Shown here: piece by piece, positions 10,826 to 21,804 of the stretch
Numbering within the stretch: the first letter of the stretch is position 1
Layout: each line of letters starts with the position of its first letter
Source of the DNA: Cellvibrionaceae bacterium 1162T.S.0a.05
GTDB lineage: Bacteria; Pseudomonadota; Gammaproteobacteria; Pseudomonadales; Cellvibrionaceae
DNA length: 64,000 nt
Direction: 5' to 3'
Assembly: GCA_000964245.1 (NCBI GenBank)
Contig: LANB01000001.1
Location: forward strand, 1,591,501 to 1,655,500
Translations under genes and position numbers: made by a program
Notes under the pieces: model-generated
Told to the model about the DNA's origin: nothing
What the model saw: only the letters and a program-made list of their open reading frames with translations
Databases searched by the model: none

Positions 10826-10915
10826 TTCAGGACGGGCGAAGAAAAACGCATAAATACGTCCCTGTAGCTCCGTCACTTCTTCCCTGAAGTGACGGTTTTC
10901 TTCGCCCGTCCTGAA
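10826..10915. repeat. Nested palindromic element between atpG and atpD
   Basis: Perfect 20-base outer arms at 10826-10845 and 10896-10915 (TTCAGGACGGGCGAAGAAAA and its complement) enclose a second perfect 10-base hairpin, CCGTCACTTC at 10870-10879 and its complement at 10886-10895, which abuts the right outer arm. The left part of the interior reads CGCATAAATACGTCCCTGTAG. The layout resembles, from memory, the roughly 90-100-base intergenic palindromes ending in CGCCCGTCCTG found in many marine gammaproteobacteria. In the atp mRNA it could form a long cruciform-type stem. Confidence 0.9.
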
Positions 10916-10996
10916 CGCTGAACTCACTTGGTCGTGAATTGCAGCGGTTCGTGTTTGTTCTTTGTTGTTGCGAAAATGGTCCGCAACATGCGGTTT

Positions 10997-11860
10997 TTAA
11001 ACCGCTGCGGCTCCACCAACAATTTCTGACAGTTCTTGCGTAATCGCCGCCTGTCTGGCTTTGTTGTAGGCCAGTTGTAAGTCATCAATCAAGTCGCCAG
11101 CGTTGTCGGTTGCGCTCTTCATGGCAATCATTCTGGCTGCCTGTTCGCACGCTCCGTTTTCAACGACGGCTTGATAGACCTGGGATTCGATGTAACGAAT
11201 TAATAAACCTTCGAGCAGTTCGGAGGCTTCGGGTTCGTAGATGTAGTCCCAGGTGTGTTTTAACTTTTCGTCTTGATCGGCTTTCAATGGAAGCAGTTGT
11301 TGTACTTCCGGGCTTTGCGTCATGGTGTTAATAAATTCGTTGCCAACGAGGTAGAGTTTGTCGATTTTGCCTTCGGAGAAAGCATCGAGCATGACTTTAA
11401 TACTACCAATCAAGTCGTTTAACGAAGGTTCTTCACCGATGTCACGCACGCTTGCAACGATGTTGCCACCAACACTTTTAAAGAAGGCGGCGCCTTTTGC
11501 GCCAACGCAGCAGAGGTCGCTTTTAACGCCTTTGTCGGCCCACTGTTTGGAGTGTTGAATTACCGCTTTAAACAGGTTGATGTTCAAGCCGCCGCAGAGT
11601 CCGCGGTCGGTTGAGACAACGATGTAGCCAACGCGATTGATTTCTTCGCGTTCTTCCAGATAGATGTGTTGGTATTCGGAGTTACCGCTGGCAATGTGGC
11701 CGACCACGGCGCGAATGTGTTGGGCATAGGGTTTACCCACTTCCATTCGCTCCTGGGCGCGACGCATTTTACTGGCGGCGACCATTTCCATCGCGCTGGT
11801 AATTTTTTGCGTGTTTTTAATGCTACCTATTTTGGTGCGAATTTCCTTACCGGATGCCAT
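10997..11860 (-). CDS. atpG: F1Fo ATP synthase subunit gamma
   Basis: 287 residues. The rotor shaft of F1: N-terminal helix [35 protein letters not shown] and C-terminal helix [21 protein letters not shown] are the two coiled-coil signature regions; the central domain ([11 protein letters not shown]) lies between. 6 bases after atpA. Confidence 0.97.
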   Translation of the reverse strand: MASGKEIRTKIGSIKNTQKITSAMEMVAASKMRRAQERMEVGKPYAQHIRAVVGHIASGNSEYQHIYLEEREEINRVGYIVVSTDRGLCGGLNINLFKAVIQHSKQWADKGVKSDLCCVGAKGAAFFKSVGGNIVASVRDIGEEPSLNDLIGSIKVMLDAFSEGKIDKLYLVGNEFINTMTQSPEVQQLLPLKADQDEKLKHTWDYIYEPEASELLEGLLIRYIESQVYQAVVENGACEQAARMIAMKSATDNAGDLIDDLQLAYNKARQAAITQELSEIVGGAAAV

Positions 11861-11866
11861 AACGTT

Positions 11867-13408
11867 TTACCAGGTTTGAGTGGCTTTAAAGTTATCCAAT
11901 GCAGCTTTGAGTTTGTCCGCAATGTCATCGCTGTAAGCACCGGTGTTCATTTCGCTCATGAGTTCAGCCTGAGAGCTGTTCATGTAGGAAAGCAAGGAGG
12001 CTTCGAAATCACCGATTTTTTTCACTTCAACGTCTTTCAGGTAGCCTTCGTTTGCGGCATAAACCACAACACCCATTTCGGCAACGGAAAGCGGCGAGTA
12101 TTGTTTTTGCTTCATCAGTTCGGTGACGCGTTCACCGTGTTCCAACTGGGCCTTGGTGGCATCGTCGAGGTCGGATGCGAACTGTGAGAAGGCCGCCAAT
12201 TCACGGTACTGTGCCAGTGCGGTACGAATACCACCGGACAATTTCTTAATCACTTTTGTCTGCGCAGAACCACCCACACGTGATACCGAAATACCGGCGT
12301 TCATCGCTGGGCGAACACCGGCGTTGAACAGGTCGGATTCAAGGAAGATCTGTCCATCGGTGATCGAGATGACGTTGGTTGGTACGAAGGCCGATACGTC
12401 ACCCGCCTGGGTTTCGATAACAGGCAGCGCGGTTAAAGAACCGGTTTGGCCTTTTACTTCGCCGTTGGTTTGTTGTTCAACGTAGTCCGCGTTTACACGT
12501 GCAGCACGTTCCAATAAACGAGAGTGCAAGTAGAAAACGTCACCAGGGTAGGCTTCACGGCCTGGAGGACGACGCAACAGCAAGGAGATTTGACGATAAG
12601 CCCAGGCTTGTTTAGTCAAGTCATCATAAATAATCAGGGCGTCTTCACCGCGGTCACGGTAGTACTCACCCATGGTGCAGCCTGCGAAAGGGGCAAGGAA
12701 TTGCATGGATGCGGGGTCAGAGGCTGTCGCCGCAACAACGATGGTGTGTTCCATTGCGCCGTGTTCTTCGAGTTTGCGCACAACGGAAGCAACCGAAGAG
12801 GCTTTTTGGCCAACCGCGACATAGATACATTTAATACCTGTGCCTTTCTGGTTGATGATGGCATCCACTGCAACCGCTGTTTTACCGGTTTGACGGTCAC
12901 CAATAATCAACTCACGCTGACCACGACCAATCGGCACCATGGTGTCGATACACTTCAAACCTATTTGAACGGGTTGGTCTACCGATTGACGTGCGATTAC
13001 GCCCGGCGCAACTTTTTCAATTGCGTCGGTGAGTTTGGTGTTAACCGGGCCTTTGCCGTCGATGGGGTTACCCAATGCGTCGACAACGCGACCTTGCAAT
13101 TCAGGGCCAACAGGCACTTCCAGAATGCGGCCGGTACATTTACAGCTTTGACCTTCGGCGACGCCCTGGTAGTCACCGAGTACTACCGCACCGACGGAGT
13201 CGCGTTCGAGGTTGAGGGCGATGCCGTAAACGCCGCCTTCAAATTCGATCATTTCTCCGTACATGACGTCGGCAAGGCCGTGGATGCGAATAATACCGTC
13301 GGTTACTGATACGACGGTGCCTTCGTTTTGCGCTTCAGTGCTGACAGCGAGTTGATCGATACGCTGTTTGATGATTTCGCTAATTTCAGAAGGATTCAGT
13401 TGTTGCAT
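11867..13408 (-). CDS. atpA: F1Fo ATP synthase subunit alpha
   Basis: 513 residues. Non-catalytic nucleotide-binding F1 subunit with Walker [10 protein letters not shown] near residue 170, the [27 protein letters not shown] stretch and [17 protein letters not shown]. Flanked by atpH upstream (110-base gap with a hairpin) and atpG downstream. Confidence 0.98.
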   Translation of the reverse strand: MQQLNPSEISEIIKQRIDQLAVSTEAQNEGTVVSVTDGIIRIHGLADVMYGEMIEFEGGVYGIALNLERDSVGAVVLGDYQGVAEGQSCKCTGRILEVPVGPELQGRVVDALGNPIDGKGPVNTKLTDAIEKVAPGVIARQSVDQPVQIGLKCIDTMVPIGRGQRELIIGDRQTGKTAVAVDAIINQKGTGIKCIYVAVGQKASSVASVVRKLEEHGAMEHTIVVAATASDPASMQFLAPFAGCTMGEYYRDRGEDALIIYDDLTKQAWAYRQISLLLRRPPGREAYPGDVFYLHSRLLERAARVNADYVEQQTNGEVKGQTGSLTALPVIETQAGDVSAFVPTNVISITDGQIFLESDLFNAGVRPAMNAGISVSRVGGSAQTKVIKKLSGGIRTALAQYRELAAFSQFASDLDDATKAQLEHGERVTELMKQKQYSPLSVAEMGVVVYAANEGYLKDVEVKKIGDFEASLLSYMNSSQAELMSEMNTGAYSDDIADKLKAALDNFKATQTW

Positions 13409-13481
13409 ACTGGTTGTCCTTGGTTAAATTTAAAATTCTTTGACTGCAAGCGTTTATCTTATAGAAACACTTGGCCAGTCC

Positions 13482-13505
13482 GGTCAGCACGGTCAAGCGC
13501 TGACC
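13482..13505. repeat. Hairpin between atpH and atpA
   Basis: GGTCAGC (13482-13488) and GCTGACC (13499-13505) can pair across a 10-base loop just after the atpH stop. There is no T-run, so it is more likely an mRNA processing or stability element than a terminator. Confidence 0.45.
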
Positions 13506-13518
13506 TCTTCGTGTTCTC

Positions 13519-14055
13519 TTACGCTCCAATCGCTTCGGCAAGTTTGTTTAATCTGCCTTTAACGGAGCCGTCTATTACGGTGTCGCCTGCACGGATTAAC
13601 GCACCGCCAATCAAATCCTTGTTGATGGCTGTGTGGAGATTGACTTCTCTATCCAGCTTTTCGCTCAGCGCTTTTTTCAGGTTTTGTGCAACGGCATCTT
13701 CAATTGCATAAGCGCTTTGCACTTCAACTTCCACGGTTTTTTCCTGGTTGGCTTTGTACAGTTCAAACAGGGAAAAAATTTCCGGGAGGAGGGCCAGGCG
13801 TTTGTTTTCAGCGAGGACCTTGATGAAGTTTTGTTGATGCGCGTTGAGCTTGTCGCCACACACTTCGGTGTAGTTCGTGCTTTTTTGTTCTGCAGTGAGT
13901 GACGGTGAAGCTAGCACTTTTCGAATGCTGTTTTCGTCGGCAACGGCTGCAGCCAAACCTAAAGCGGCAGACCAGCCGCTCAGGTCTTTTTGATCGCGTG
14001 CGTATTCAAAAGCCGCTCGAGCGTAGGGACGTGCAAGGGTGGTCAATTCCGCCAT
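13519..14055 (-). CDS. atpH: F1Fo ATP synthase subunit delta
   Basis: 178 residues; the peripheral-stalk cap that joins F1 to subunit b. N-terminal helical bundle ([20 protein letters not shown]) and C-terminal [28 protein letters not shown] signature. Two bases after atpF. Confidence 0.96.
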   Translation of the reverse strand: MAELTTLARPYARAAFEYARDQKDLSGWSAALGLAAAVADENSIRKVLASPSLTAEQKSTNYTEVCGDKLNAHQQNFIKVLAENKRLALLPEIFSLFELYKANQEKTVEVEVQSAYAIEDAVAQNLKKALSEKLDREVNLHTAINKDLIGGALIRAGDTVIDGSVKGRLNKLAEAIGA

Positions 14056-14057
14056 GC

Positions 14058-14528
14058 TTAAAGCTCCGCTGCGAGTTTGTTCAGCATGTCGCTGTGGGCT
14101 TTTTCGTCCACGGAGGCACCGAGGACTTTCTCAGCACCTACTAACGCAAGGCTGGCAACTTTGCCACGCAATTCTTCGCGCGCTTGTGAAACTGAACGAT
14201 CGACTTCCGCTTGCGCAGCGGCTTTGATGCGATCTGCTTCAACAACGGCTTGTTCTTTCGCTTCTTCAATAATTTGATTTGCGCGTTTGTTCGCTTGCTC
14301 AACGATTTCAGCAGCCTTGGCTTTGGCTTCTTTCAATTGTTCGCTTGCGCGTTGTTTTGCCAGTTCCAGATCTTTATCCGCTTTTTCTGCAGCATCAAGG
14401 CCGTCGGCAATACGCTTTTCGCGCTCTTGCATTACATTGATCAATGCGGGCCAAACAAACTTCATGCAGAAAAACACGAAAGCCAGAAAGGTAATCGACT
14501 GACCAATTAAAGTAAGGGTTATGCTCAC
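14058..14528 (-). CDS. atpF: F1Fo ATP synthase subunit b
   Basis: 156 residues: one N-terminal membrane helix ([21 protein letters not shown]) followed by a long charged helix rich in Ala, Glu and Lys that dimerises as the peripheral stalk. Typical length and position between atpE and atpH. Confidence 0.97.
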   Translation of the reverse strand: MSITLTLIGQSITFLAFVFFCMKFVWPALINVMQEREKRIADGLDAAEKADKDLELAKQRASEQLKEAKAKAAEIVEQANKRANQIIEEAKEQAVVEADRIKAAAQAEVDRSVSQAREELRGKVASLALVGAEKVLGASVDEKAHSDMLNKLAAEL

Positions 14529-14567
14529 AGCAATACCTCGTTAATGTTGTCTAAAGTCGAGAGGGAA

Positions 14568-14828
<261 letters not shown>

Positions 14829-14856
14829 TTAAGAAACAAAAAATTTAAATTGATTA

Positions 14857-16234
<1,378 letters not shown>

Positions 16235-16428
16235 AACAGCCTCATATGCTTCGTCCAACTTCTTCCCGAACAGACAAAAAAACCGTATTCCAGCTGGGCT
16301 GAAAGGGTTTTTCTTCTTATATTCAGGGGGAAATTCAGACTGATCGGTAAGAACCCGCGACTTCGCCTTCACTTAACACCAGTTACGCCCATCGAGCTGC
16401 CAGAATTGCTGTCGAATGAGCGGGGGAG

Positions 16429-16457
16429 ATTATAGGGAGTCAACCAGGCAGATTCAA
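16429..16457 (-). promoter_or_regulatory. Sigma-70 promoter of the atp operon
   Basis: Minus strand: TTGAAT (16457-16452), 17-base spacer, TATAAT (16434-16429), then a C-rich discriminator CTCCCCC. The transcript would start near 16422, about 190 bases before the chosen atpI start. Confidence 0.7.
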
Positions 16458-16538
16458 GGCGTTCGCAGCCAAATCGGCTGTTTTCCGAGCAGTTTTTTGC
16501 TCAGCGGCGGCAATTAGTCATTTCTGCTGATTGTTATC

Positions 16539-16554
16539 TTAGACGACAGTCTAA
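16539..16554. repeat. Inverted repeat in the gap upstream of the atp promoter
   Basis: TTAGAC-GACA-GTCTAA, a perfect 6-base-arm repeat about 80 bases upstream of the atp -35 element, a possible regulator site. The rest of 16458-16751 holds a run of eight G near 16594-16601 and a weak CCGAA/TTCGG hairpin (16675-16687) after yqhA; no gene was seen there. Confidence 0.4.
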
Positions 16555-16751
16555 TTCGATGCCGACACGTATCCGGATAAACACCCGGGTAAAGGGGGGG
16601 GTCGCCTGACTGTTTATTGTCTTACTTATTAAAAAGCAGGACCTAAACTACCTACTTTGAAATGACCAATGAATCCGAAAAATTCGGTGGGGTGTGAACC
16701 TGTTATTCAGTCATTCACGCAAGCATCGAAAAATTCATTCTTTACTACGGG

Positions 16752-17264
16752 CTAGCTCTCCGTTTTGCGACCAAGAACATCCAGATAACCCATTGCAAAT
16801 GCAGAGCCCACGAAGGTGAGATGTAAGAGCACGTACCACATAATTTGCTTCATCTGTACATCATCTGTGTAGCTGTTGACACCCATAAAGACTTTCAAAA
16901 GGTGTATCGAAGAAATTGCCACAATTGAAGCGGCTATTTTTGCTTTGAGCGAAGAAGAGTCCATTTTTCCCAACCAGGTTAATCGTTCATCTTCTTCATC
17001 AATATCCAGTTGCGAGACAAAGTTTTCGTAACCACTCATCATCACCATGACCAGCAAACCGCCTACCATCGCTAAATCAATCAGGGTGAGGACTTTCAAA
17101 ATCAGCTTTGCTTCGGAAAGTTCGTGTGTGTGTAGCAGCATGTAGATGGCTTCTTGAAAAAACTTGATGCACAGGGCAAGCACCGCAATACTTAAACCCA
17201 GATAGATAGGCGCAAGTAACCAGCGAGAGCGATACATCAATTTTTCAATCACTTTTTCCATCAT
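16752..17264 (-). CDS. yqhA: YqhA/UPF0114-family inner-membrane protein
   Basis: 170 residues, three to four membrane helices. The N-terminal [19 protein letters not shown]-like start (here [19 protein letters not shown]), [18 protein letters not shown] and [21 protein letters not shown] are hallmark stretches of the family. Function is not established. GGAG lies 7 bases before ATG 17264. It stands alone between recQ and the atp operon. Confidence 0.9.
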   Translation of the reverse strand: MMEKVIEKLMYRSRWLLAPIYLGLSIAVLALCIKFFQEAIYMLLHTHELSEAKLILKVLTLIDLAMVGGLLVMVMMSGYENFVSQLDIDEEDERLTWLGKMDSSSLKAKIAASIVAISSIHLLKVFMGVNSYTDDVQMKQIMWYVLLHLTFVGSAFAMGYLDVLGRKTES

Positions 17265-17391
17265 GGCAGATCTCCGAATTTTCCTGAACTAATAAAACCT
17301 GGACTAATAAAAATGGTCGTTTTTAAAGAGGGCGTATTTTGGCGATTCCGTGCGACAGTGGCAAGTCCTGGCTCATATCCTGGCTCTGATC

Positions 17392-19215
17392 TTAACCAAG
17401 AGCCGCGTCGTATTCTGCAATAACAGCAAGAAAGGCTTCACCGTATTGTTCCAGTTTGCGATCGCCCACGCCGTTAACCAGCAACATTTCTTCCTTGCTA
17501 TTGGGTCTTTTCTCCAGCATTTCCCGCAATGCGGCATCATGAAAAATCACATACGGGGGTACACCGTGCGCTTCCGCAATATCGCGACGGCATTTACGCA
17601 GTGCCGCCCAGAATGCTTGATCTTCTTCTCGCAAATCACCATAACTTTCGCGCAGGGCTTTGCTTGCGCGAGATGAACCGTCGCCTTTTGCCAATACGAC
17701 ATCCTTGCGCAACGAGAGACTTTGTTCACCGCGAAGGAGGGGCCGGCAGTTTTCGTTTAAACGTAAACTGCCGTAATGTAAGTCCACCTCAAGAAAACCC
17801 TGGGCCACCAATTGCCGGAAGATACTTCGCCATTCATTGACACTGAGATCTTTGCCGATACCGTAGGTACTTAATTGATTGTGACGAAACTGCCGGACTT
17901 TTTCGTTTTCCGAGCCTCTTAAGACATCAATGATGTGCACCGCACCAAAATTTTGGCCACAGCGATAAACACAACTCAAGGCTTTATTCACATCCTCAGT
18001 GGCATCATAGGTTTCCGGCGGCTGTAAGCAGTTGTCGCAATTGCCGCAATCTTCTTTAAGGTGATCATTAAAGTAATGCAGCAGTGCCTTGCGGCGGCAA
18101 GCCGTAATTTCACAGAGGCCTAGCATAGCATTGAGTTTTTGTGCTTCGCTGCGTTTAAATTCTTCCGAGCCTTCGCTTTGCTGCATCATCTGCTTAAGTT
18201 TGACGACATCTTCCAAACCATAGAGCAACAATACTGTGGACTTATCGCCGTCGCGACCTGCGCGACCCGTTTCCTGATAATAAGCTTCAATGCTTTTAGG
18301 CATGTCCATGTGAATAACAAAACGCACATCGGGTTTATCAATACCCATGCCGAACGCAATGGTCGCCACCATAATAATATTGTCGTCGCGTAAAAAACGC
18401 GCCTGGTTTTGTTGTCGGGTTTGCGCGGGCATTCCGGCATGGTAGGCGAGGGCGGTATAGCCTTCGCGGTTTAACCATTCCGCTGTTTGTTCGACTTTTT
18501 TTCGAGACAGACAATAGATAATCCCTGCGTGACCTTGCTGTTCTTCACGCAGAAATTTCAGCACTTGCTTGCGAGCATTTTGTTTCTGCTGGATTCGGTA
18601 TTGAATATTAGGGCGATCAAAACCACTGATAAACTGTTTAGCCTGTTGCAAACCCAGGCGCTGAATAATTTCATGGCGAGTGCGTTCATCTGCTGTGGCG
18701 GTCAGGGCTATTCGCGGTACGTCCGGAAAGTTTTCTTGCAGTAAGGAAAGTTTTAAATAATCTGCACGAAAATCATGGCCCCACTGTGAAACACAATGGG
18801 CTTCATCTATCGCAAAAAGTGCGATACGAATATTCTTAAGCAAATTTAAACTGCGTTCCTGGATTAAACGCTCAGGCGCAATATACAGTAAATCGAGTTC
18901 GCCCCTTTGCAAGGCACTTTCAATGTCTCTCACTTGTTGCAATTCGAGTGAGGAATTTAAATACCCCGCTTTAACACCCAGTTCCTGCAGCGCTTTGACC
19001 TGATCTTCCATTAAAGCAATGAGCGGTGAAATCACCACGGCCGTGCCTTCGCGAAGGAGTGCGGGGATTTGATAACAGAGGGACTTGCCTCCACCGGTGG
19101 GCATGATGACCAAAGCATCATCACCGGTACGCAGCGTGTCAATTATGTCCGCTTGCGGAGAACGAAAGGCTTGATAGCCAAATACGTGTTCGAGTACGTC
19201 TAGTGCTGTTGTCAT
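17392..19215 (-). CDS. recQ: ATP-dependent DNA helicase RecQ
   Basis: 607 residues. A 3'-5' superfamily 2 helicase for recombination and replication-fork repair. Walker A MPTGGGKSLCYQIPAL, DEAH box IDEAHCVSQWGHDFR, helicase C motifs (AYHAGM, ATIAFGMGIDKPDVR, QETGRAGRDG), the zinc cysteines CGNCDNC, winged helix, and a C-terminal HRDC domain (EMLLVNGVGDRKLEQYG). ATG 19215 is taken as the start; ATG 19233 would add six residues. Confidence 0.97.
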   Translation of the reverse strand: MTTALDVLEHVFGYQAFRSPQADIIDTLRTGDDALVIMPTGGGKSLCYQIPALLREGTAVVISPLIALMEDQVKALQELGVKAGYLNSSLELQQVRDIESALQRGELDLLYIAPERLIQERSLNLLKNIRIALFAIDEAHCVSQWGHDFRADYLKLSLLQENFPDVPRIALTATADERTRHEIIQRLGLQQAKQFISGFDRPNIQYRIQQKQNARKQVLKFLREEQQGHAGIIYCLSRKKVEQTAEWLNREGYTALAYHAGMPAQTRQQNQARFLRDDNIIMVATIAFGMGIDKPDVRFVIHMDMPKSIEAYYQETGRAGRDGDKSTVLLLYGLEDVVKLKQMMQQSEGSEEFKRSEAQKLNAMLGLCEITACRRKALLHYFNDHLKEDCGNCDNCLQPPETYDATEDVNKALSCVYRCGQNFGAVHIIDVLRGSENEKVRQFRHNQLSTYGIGKDLSVNEWRSIFRQLVAQGFLEVDLHYGSLRLNENCRPLLRGEQSLSLRKDVVLAKGDGSSRASKALRESYGDLREEDQAFWAALRKCRRDIAEAHGVPPYVIFHDAALREMLEKRPNSKEEMLLVNGVGDRKLEQYGEAFLAVIAEYDAALG

Positions 19216-19253
19216 AGTCTTGCTTTTAACCATCCCTGTTAAAAGTTAATTGG

Positions 19254-19302
19254 TTTTCCTGGCTTAGCGCGTCAGCACCAGACTGACAACGCTCCAGGAA
19301 AA
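19254..19302. repeat. Long imperfect inverted repeat between parB and recQ
   Basis: Paired blocks TTTTCCTGG/CCAGGAAAA, AGCG/CGCT and GTCAG/CTGAC surround a 7-base loop, interrupted by short bulges. It fills the 107-base gap between parB and recQ. No T-run in either direction, so a factor-independent terminator is not supported; it may stabilise the parB mRNA end. Confidence 0.6.
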
Positions 19303-19322
19303 AGTGGCCATCGAGAAATGTT

Positions 19323-20225
19323 CTAGGCTTCGTATCCCATATGTTGGAGGATTCCGTCCAGCTCGTCGAGATTGTTGTAGGTCAGCACCAGTTTGCCTTT
19401 TCCTTTGGCGCTGTGCTGAATGTTGATAGGCACTCCGATTTTTTCTGAAAGGCGTTCCTGTAAATTTTTAATATCCGTATCGACTTTCGGCGCAGGTGTT
19501 TCATCATCGTCATCCTGCAAGGCTTTTTTCGCCAAGGCTTCTGCCTGGCGCACACTCAAACCCTTGGCGACAATTTGTCGCGCAATCTGGCGTTGCTTGC
19601 CATCGTCGAGGCTCAATAAGCAGCGGGCATGCCCCATATCGAGATCGCCGTGTTCCACCAGGGTTTGCACTTCCTTGGTCAGGTTCATCAAACGCAACAG
19701 GTTGGTAACTGTTGTGCGAGACTTACCTACAGTATCCGCCACTTCCTGATGGGTTAATTCAAATTCATCCTGCAGACGCTTCAGGGCCAAGGCTTCTTCC
19801 ATCGGGTTGAGATCTTCGCGCTGAATATTCTCAATCAGCGCCATCGCAATGGCCGTTTCATCCGGCACATCACGAATAACTGCGGGAATTTTATCGAGGC
19901 CTGCTAGTTGGGTCGCGCGCCAGCGACGCTCACCGGCAATAATTTCGTAGCGATTGTCGCCGATGGGGCGAACGACGATGGGCTGCATCACCCCCTGGCT
20001 CTTGATTGAATCCGCCAGTTCTTCGAGGGCATCCTGGTGCATGTCACGGCGCGGTTGGTATTTACCACGCTGCAAAAATTCGACAGGCAGTTCTTTCAGT
20101 ACGCCGTCCACTTTGGTTTCGATGGTCGCGGCCGCTTCAGTTGCGTGCTTGATGGCTTCTGCTGGATTGGCGCCGGAGGCGCCGCCGAGGAGCGCATCCA
20201 GGCCCCTTCCCAAACGTTTACTCAT
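19323..20225 (-). CDS. parB: Chromosome-partitioning protein ParB
   Basis: 300 residues. CTP-dependent sliding clamp that loads at parS. Shows the CTPase/ParB box (LQRGKYQPRRDMHQDALEELADSI, GERRWRATQLAGLDKIPAVIR), the helix-turn-helix (LTHQEVADTVGKSRTTVTNLLRLMNL) and a C-terminal dimerisation domain (KLVLTYNNLDELDGILQHMG). Last gene of mnmG-rsmG-parA-parB. Two parS sites in this window lie in recF. Confidence 0.97.
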   Translation of the reverse strand: MSKRLGRGLDALLGGASGANPAEAIKHATEAAATIETKVDGVLKELPVEFLQRGKYQPRRDMHQDALEELADSIKSQGVMQPIVVRPIGDNRYEIIAGERRWRATQLAGLDKIPAVIRDVPDETAIAMALIENIQREDLNPMEEALALKRLQDEFELTHQEVADTVGKSRTTVTNLLRLMNLTKEVQTLVEHGDLDMGHARCLLSLDDGKQRQIARQIVAKGLSVRQAEALAKKALQDDDDETPAPKVDTDIKNLQERLSEKIGVPINIQHSAKGKGKLVLTYNNLDELDGILQHMGYEA

Positions 20226-20242
20226 GTTGAATCCTGTAAGTT

Positions 20243-21043
20243 TTAACTAGCGGTCGCTAATTCCGGCGTGTCAGTCCCGAGCTCATTGCGGCGAATCACT
20301 TCACCCGCCAAGGCAATGTAGGCGAGGGCGCCCTTGCTTTGACGGTCGTATGCGATCACGGGTTTACCGAAACTGGGCGCTTCTGCCAAACGCACATTGC
20401 GAGGTACGCAGGTGCGATAGACGCGGTCACCAAAATATTCGGCCAATTGCGCTGAGACGTCGCCGGTGAGGCTGTTGCGCGGATCGTACATCGTGCGCAG
20501 TATCCCTTCAATTTTCAATTGCGGGTTGAGCACACTTTGAATGGTGTTAATCGTGTTAATAAGTGCTGACAAACCTTCAAGAGCATAGTATTCGCACTGC
20601 ATGGGAATCAAAACGCCATCACAAGCGGTCAGGGCATTGACTGTCAGCATATTCAGGGACGGCGGGCAATCGATCAATATGTAGTCATATTGCTCGCGCA
20701 CCGCAGACAAGGCACCCGCCAGACGACGCTCCTTGTTTTCCAGGCTGAGCATTTCCACTTCGGCGGCAGTCAGATCGCCATTGGCAGGCAATACCATAAA
20801 TTTGCCTTCCGGCGAGGGTTCAAAAGCATTTTCTGTGCGCGTTAAACCCATTAGCACATCGTAAATGGTGAATTCGACAGCATTCTTATCGACGCCGCTG
20901 CCCATAGTGGCATTGCCTTGCGGATCGAGATCGACAAGCAGGACGCGCTTGCGCGTGGCTGCCAGGGAGGCCGCTAGATTGACACAGGTTGTGGTTTTAC
21001 CCACCCCGCCTTTTTGATTGGCTATCGCGTATATTTTTCCCAC
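20243..21043 (-). CDS. parA: Chromosome-partitioning ATPase ParA
   Basis: 266 residues. Deviant Walker A (ANQKGGVGKTTTCVNLA), Walker A' (VLLVDLDPQGN) and Walker B (YILIDCPPSLN) of the Soj/MinD superfamily. Moves ParB-parS complexes toward the pole. 17 bases before parB. Confidence 0.97.
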   Translation of the reverse strand: MGKIYAIANQKGGVGKTTTCVNLAASLAATRKRVLLVDLDPQGNATMGSGVDKNAVEFTIYDVLMGLTRTENAFEPSPEGKFMVLPANGDLTAAEVEMLSLENKERRLAGALSAVREQYDYILIDCPPSLNMLTVNALTACDGVLIPMQCEYYALEGLSALINTINTIQSVLNPQLKIEGILRTMYDPRNSLTGDVSAQLAEYFGDRVYRTCVPRNVRLAEAPSFGKPVIAYDRQSKGALAYIALAGEVIRRNELGTDTPELATAS

Positions 21044-21103
21044 GGCTTAACCCTAAGTCTTTGATTCTTTTAACACTTTTTTGTTGTTTTTATGTAAAAG
21101 TCT

Positions 21104-21766
21104 TTATGTATTTTCGTTGTTTTTGCCTGAACTTGAGGTCAGAACAATGAGATTGCGCTCGCCATCAACACCCGGCACTTTCAGCGCATGAATAGCCTCG
21201 ACGATATAGTGTTTTTCAACTTCCCTCAACTCATCTCTTGGAATAAGACCCTTCATGGCCAAAATTTTTCCTTCTTTCTTGAGTAAATGGGCGCCGCTTT
21301 CAACAATGTCGGGCAGGGAGGCGTATGCGCGACACACCAGGTAATCAAAGCCCGTCTCAACCTGCCAACTCTCCGCCCGCCGGTTTTCAACGGCGATGTT
21401 TGTTAAGCCCAGACCCTGTTTGACCTGAAACAGAAAGCGGGTTTTCTTGCCGTTACTGTCGAGCAGGGTGAAGTGGCAATCGGGATAAAATAACGCGAGC
21501 GGTATTCCTGGCAAGCCTGCGCCGCTGCCTACATCCACCATCGATCTTTGCTGCAAATGTCGTGGCAGCGCGGGCAATATGCTCAAGCTATCAAGTAAGT
21601 GCTTACTTAGCATTTGCTCGGGCTCACGGATCGCACTGAGATTGTAGGCTTTGTTCCATTTATCCAGCAATGCCAGATAATCAATTAATGCCTTTATTTG
21701 CTGATTACTTGCAGTTATTTGCAACGAACTGACGCCATCTTGCAATTTTTGGCAATAGTGTTCCAT
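21104..21766 (-). CDS. rsmG: 16S rRNA (guanine527-N7)-methyltransferase
   Basis: 220 residues from ATG 21766; a GTG at 21802, two bases after the mnmG stop, would add 12 residues and cannot be excluded. SAM-binding loop VDVGSGAGLPGIPLA, conserved WNKAYNLSAIREPEQMLSKHLLDSL and YLVCRAYASL. Methylates G527 in the 530 loop of 16S rRNA; loss gives streptomycin resistance in known species. Confidence 0.94.
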   Translation of the reverse strand: MEHYCQKLQDGVSSLQITASNQQIKALIDYLALLDKWNKAYNLSAIREPEQMLSKHLLDSLSILPALPRHLQQRSMVDVGSGAGLPGIPLALFYPDCHFTLLDSNGKKTRFLFQVKQGLGLTNIAVENRRAESWQVETGFDYLVCRAYASLPDIVESGAHLLKKEGKILAMKGLIPRDELREVEKHYIVEAIHALKVPGVDGERNLIVLTSSSGKNNENT

Positions 21767-21804
21767 GGCGCGTAAGCCAAAATGTGCTTCGGCAATACTC
21801 ACAA

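Noticed and set aside
12524-13309. 261-codon rightward open frame opposite atpA
   Set aside because: It lies wholly antisense to atpA, a complete conserved gene, and its protein looks like a shadow with no domain.
16235-16372. N-terminal extension of AtpI to 185 residues
   Set aside because: The upstream GTG has no ribosome binding site, and the extra 46 residues are basic and unlike AtpI; the internal GTG has a strong one.
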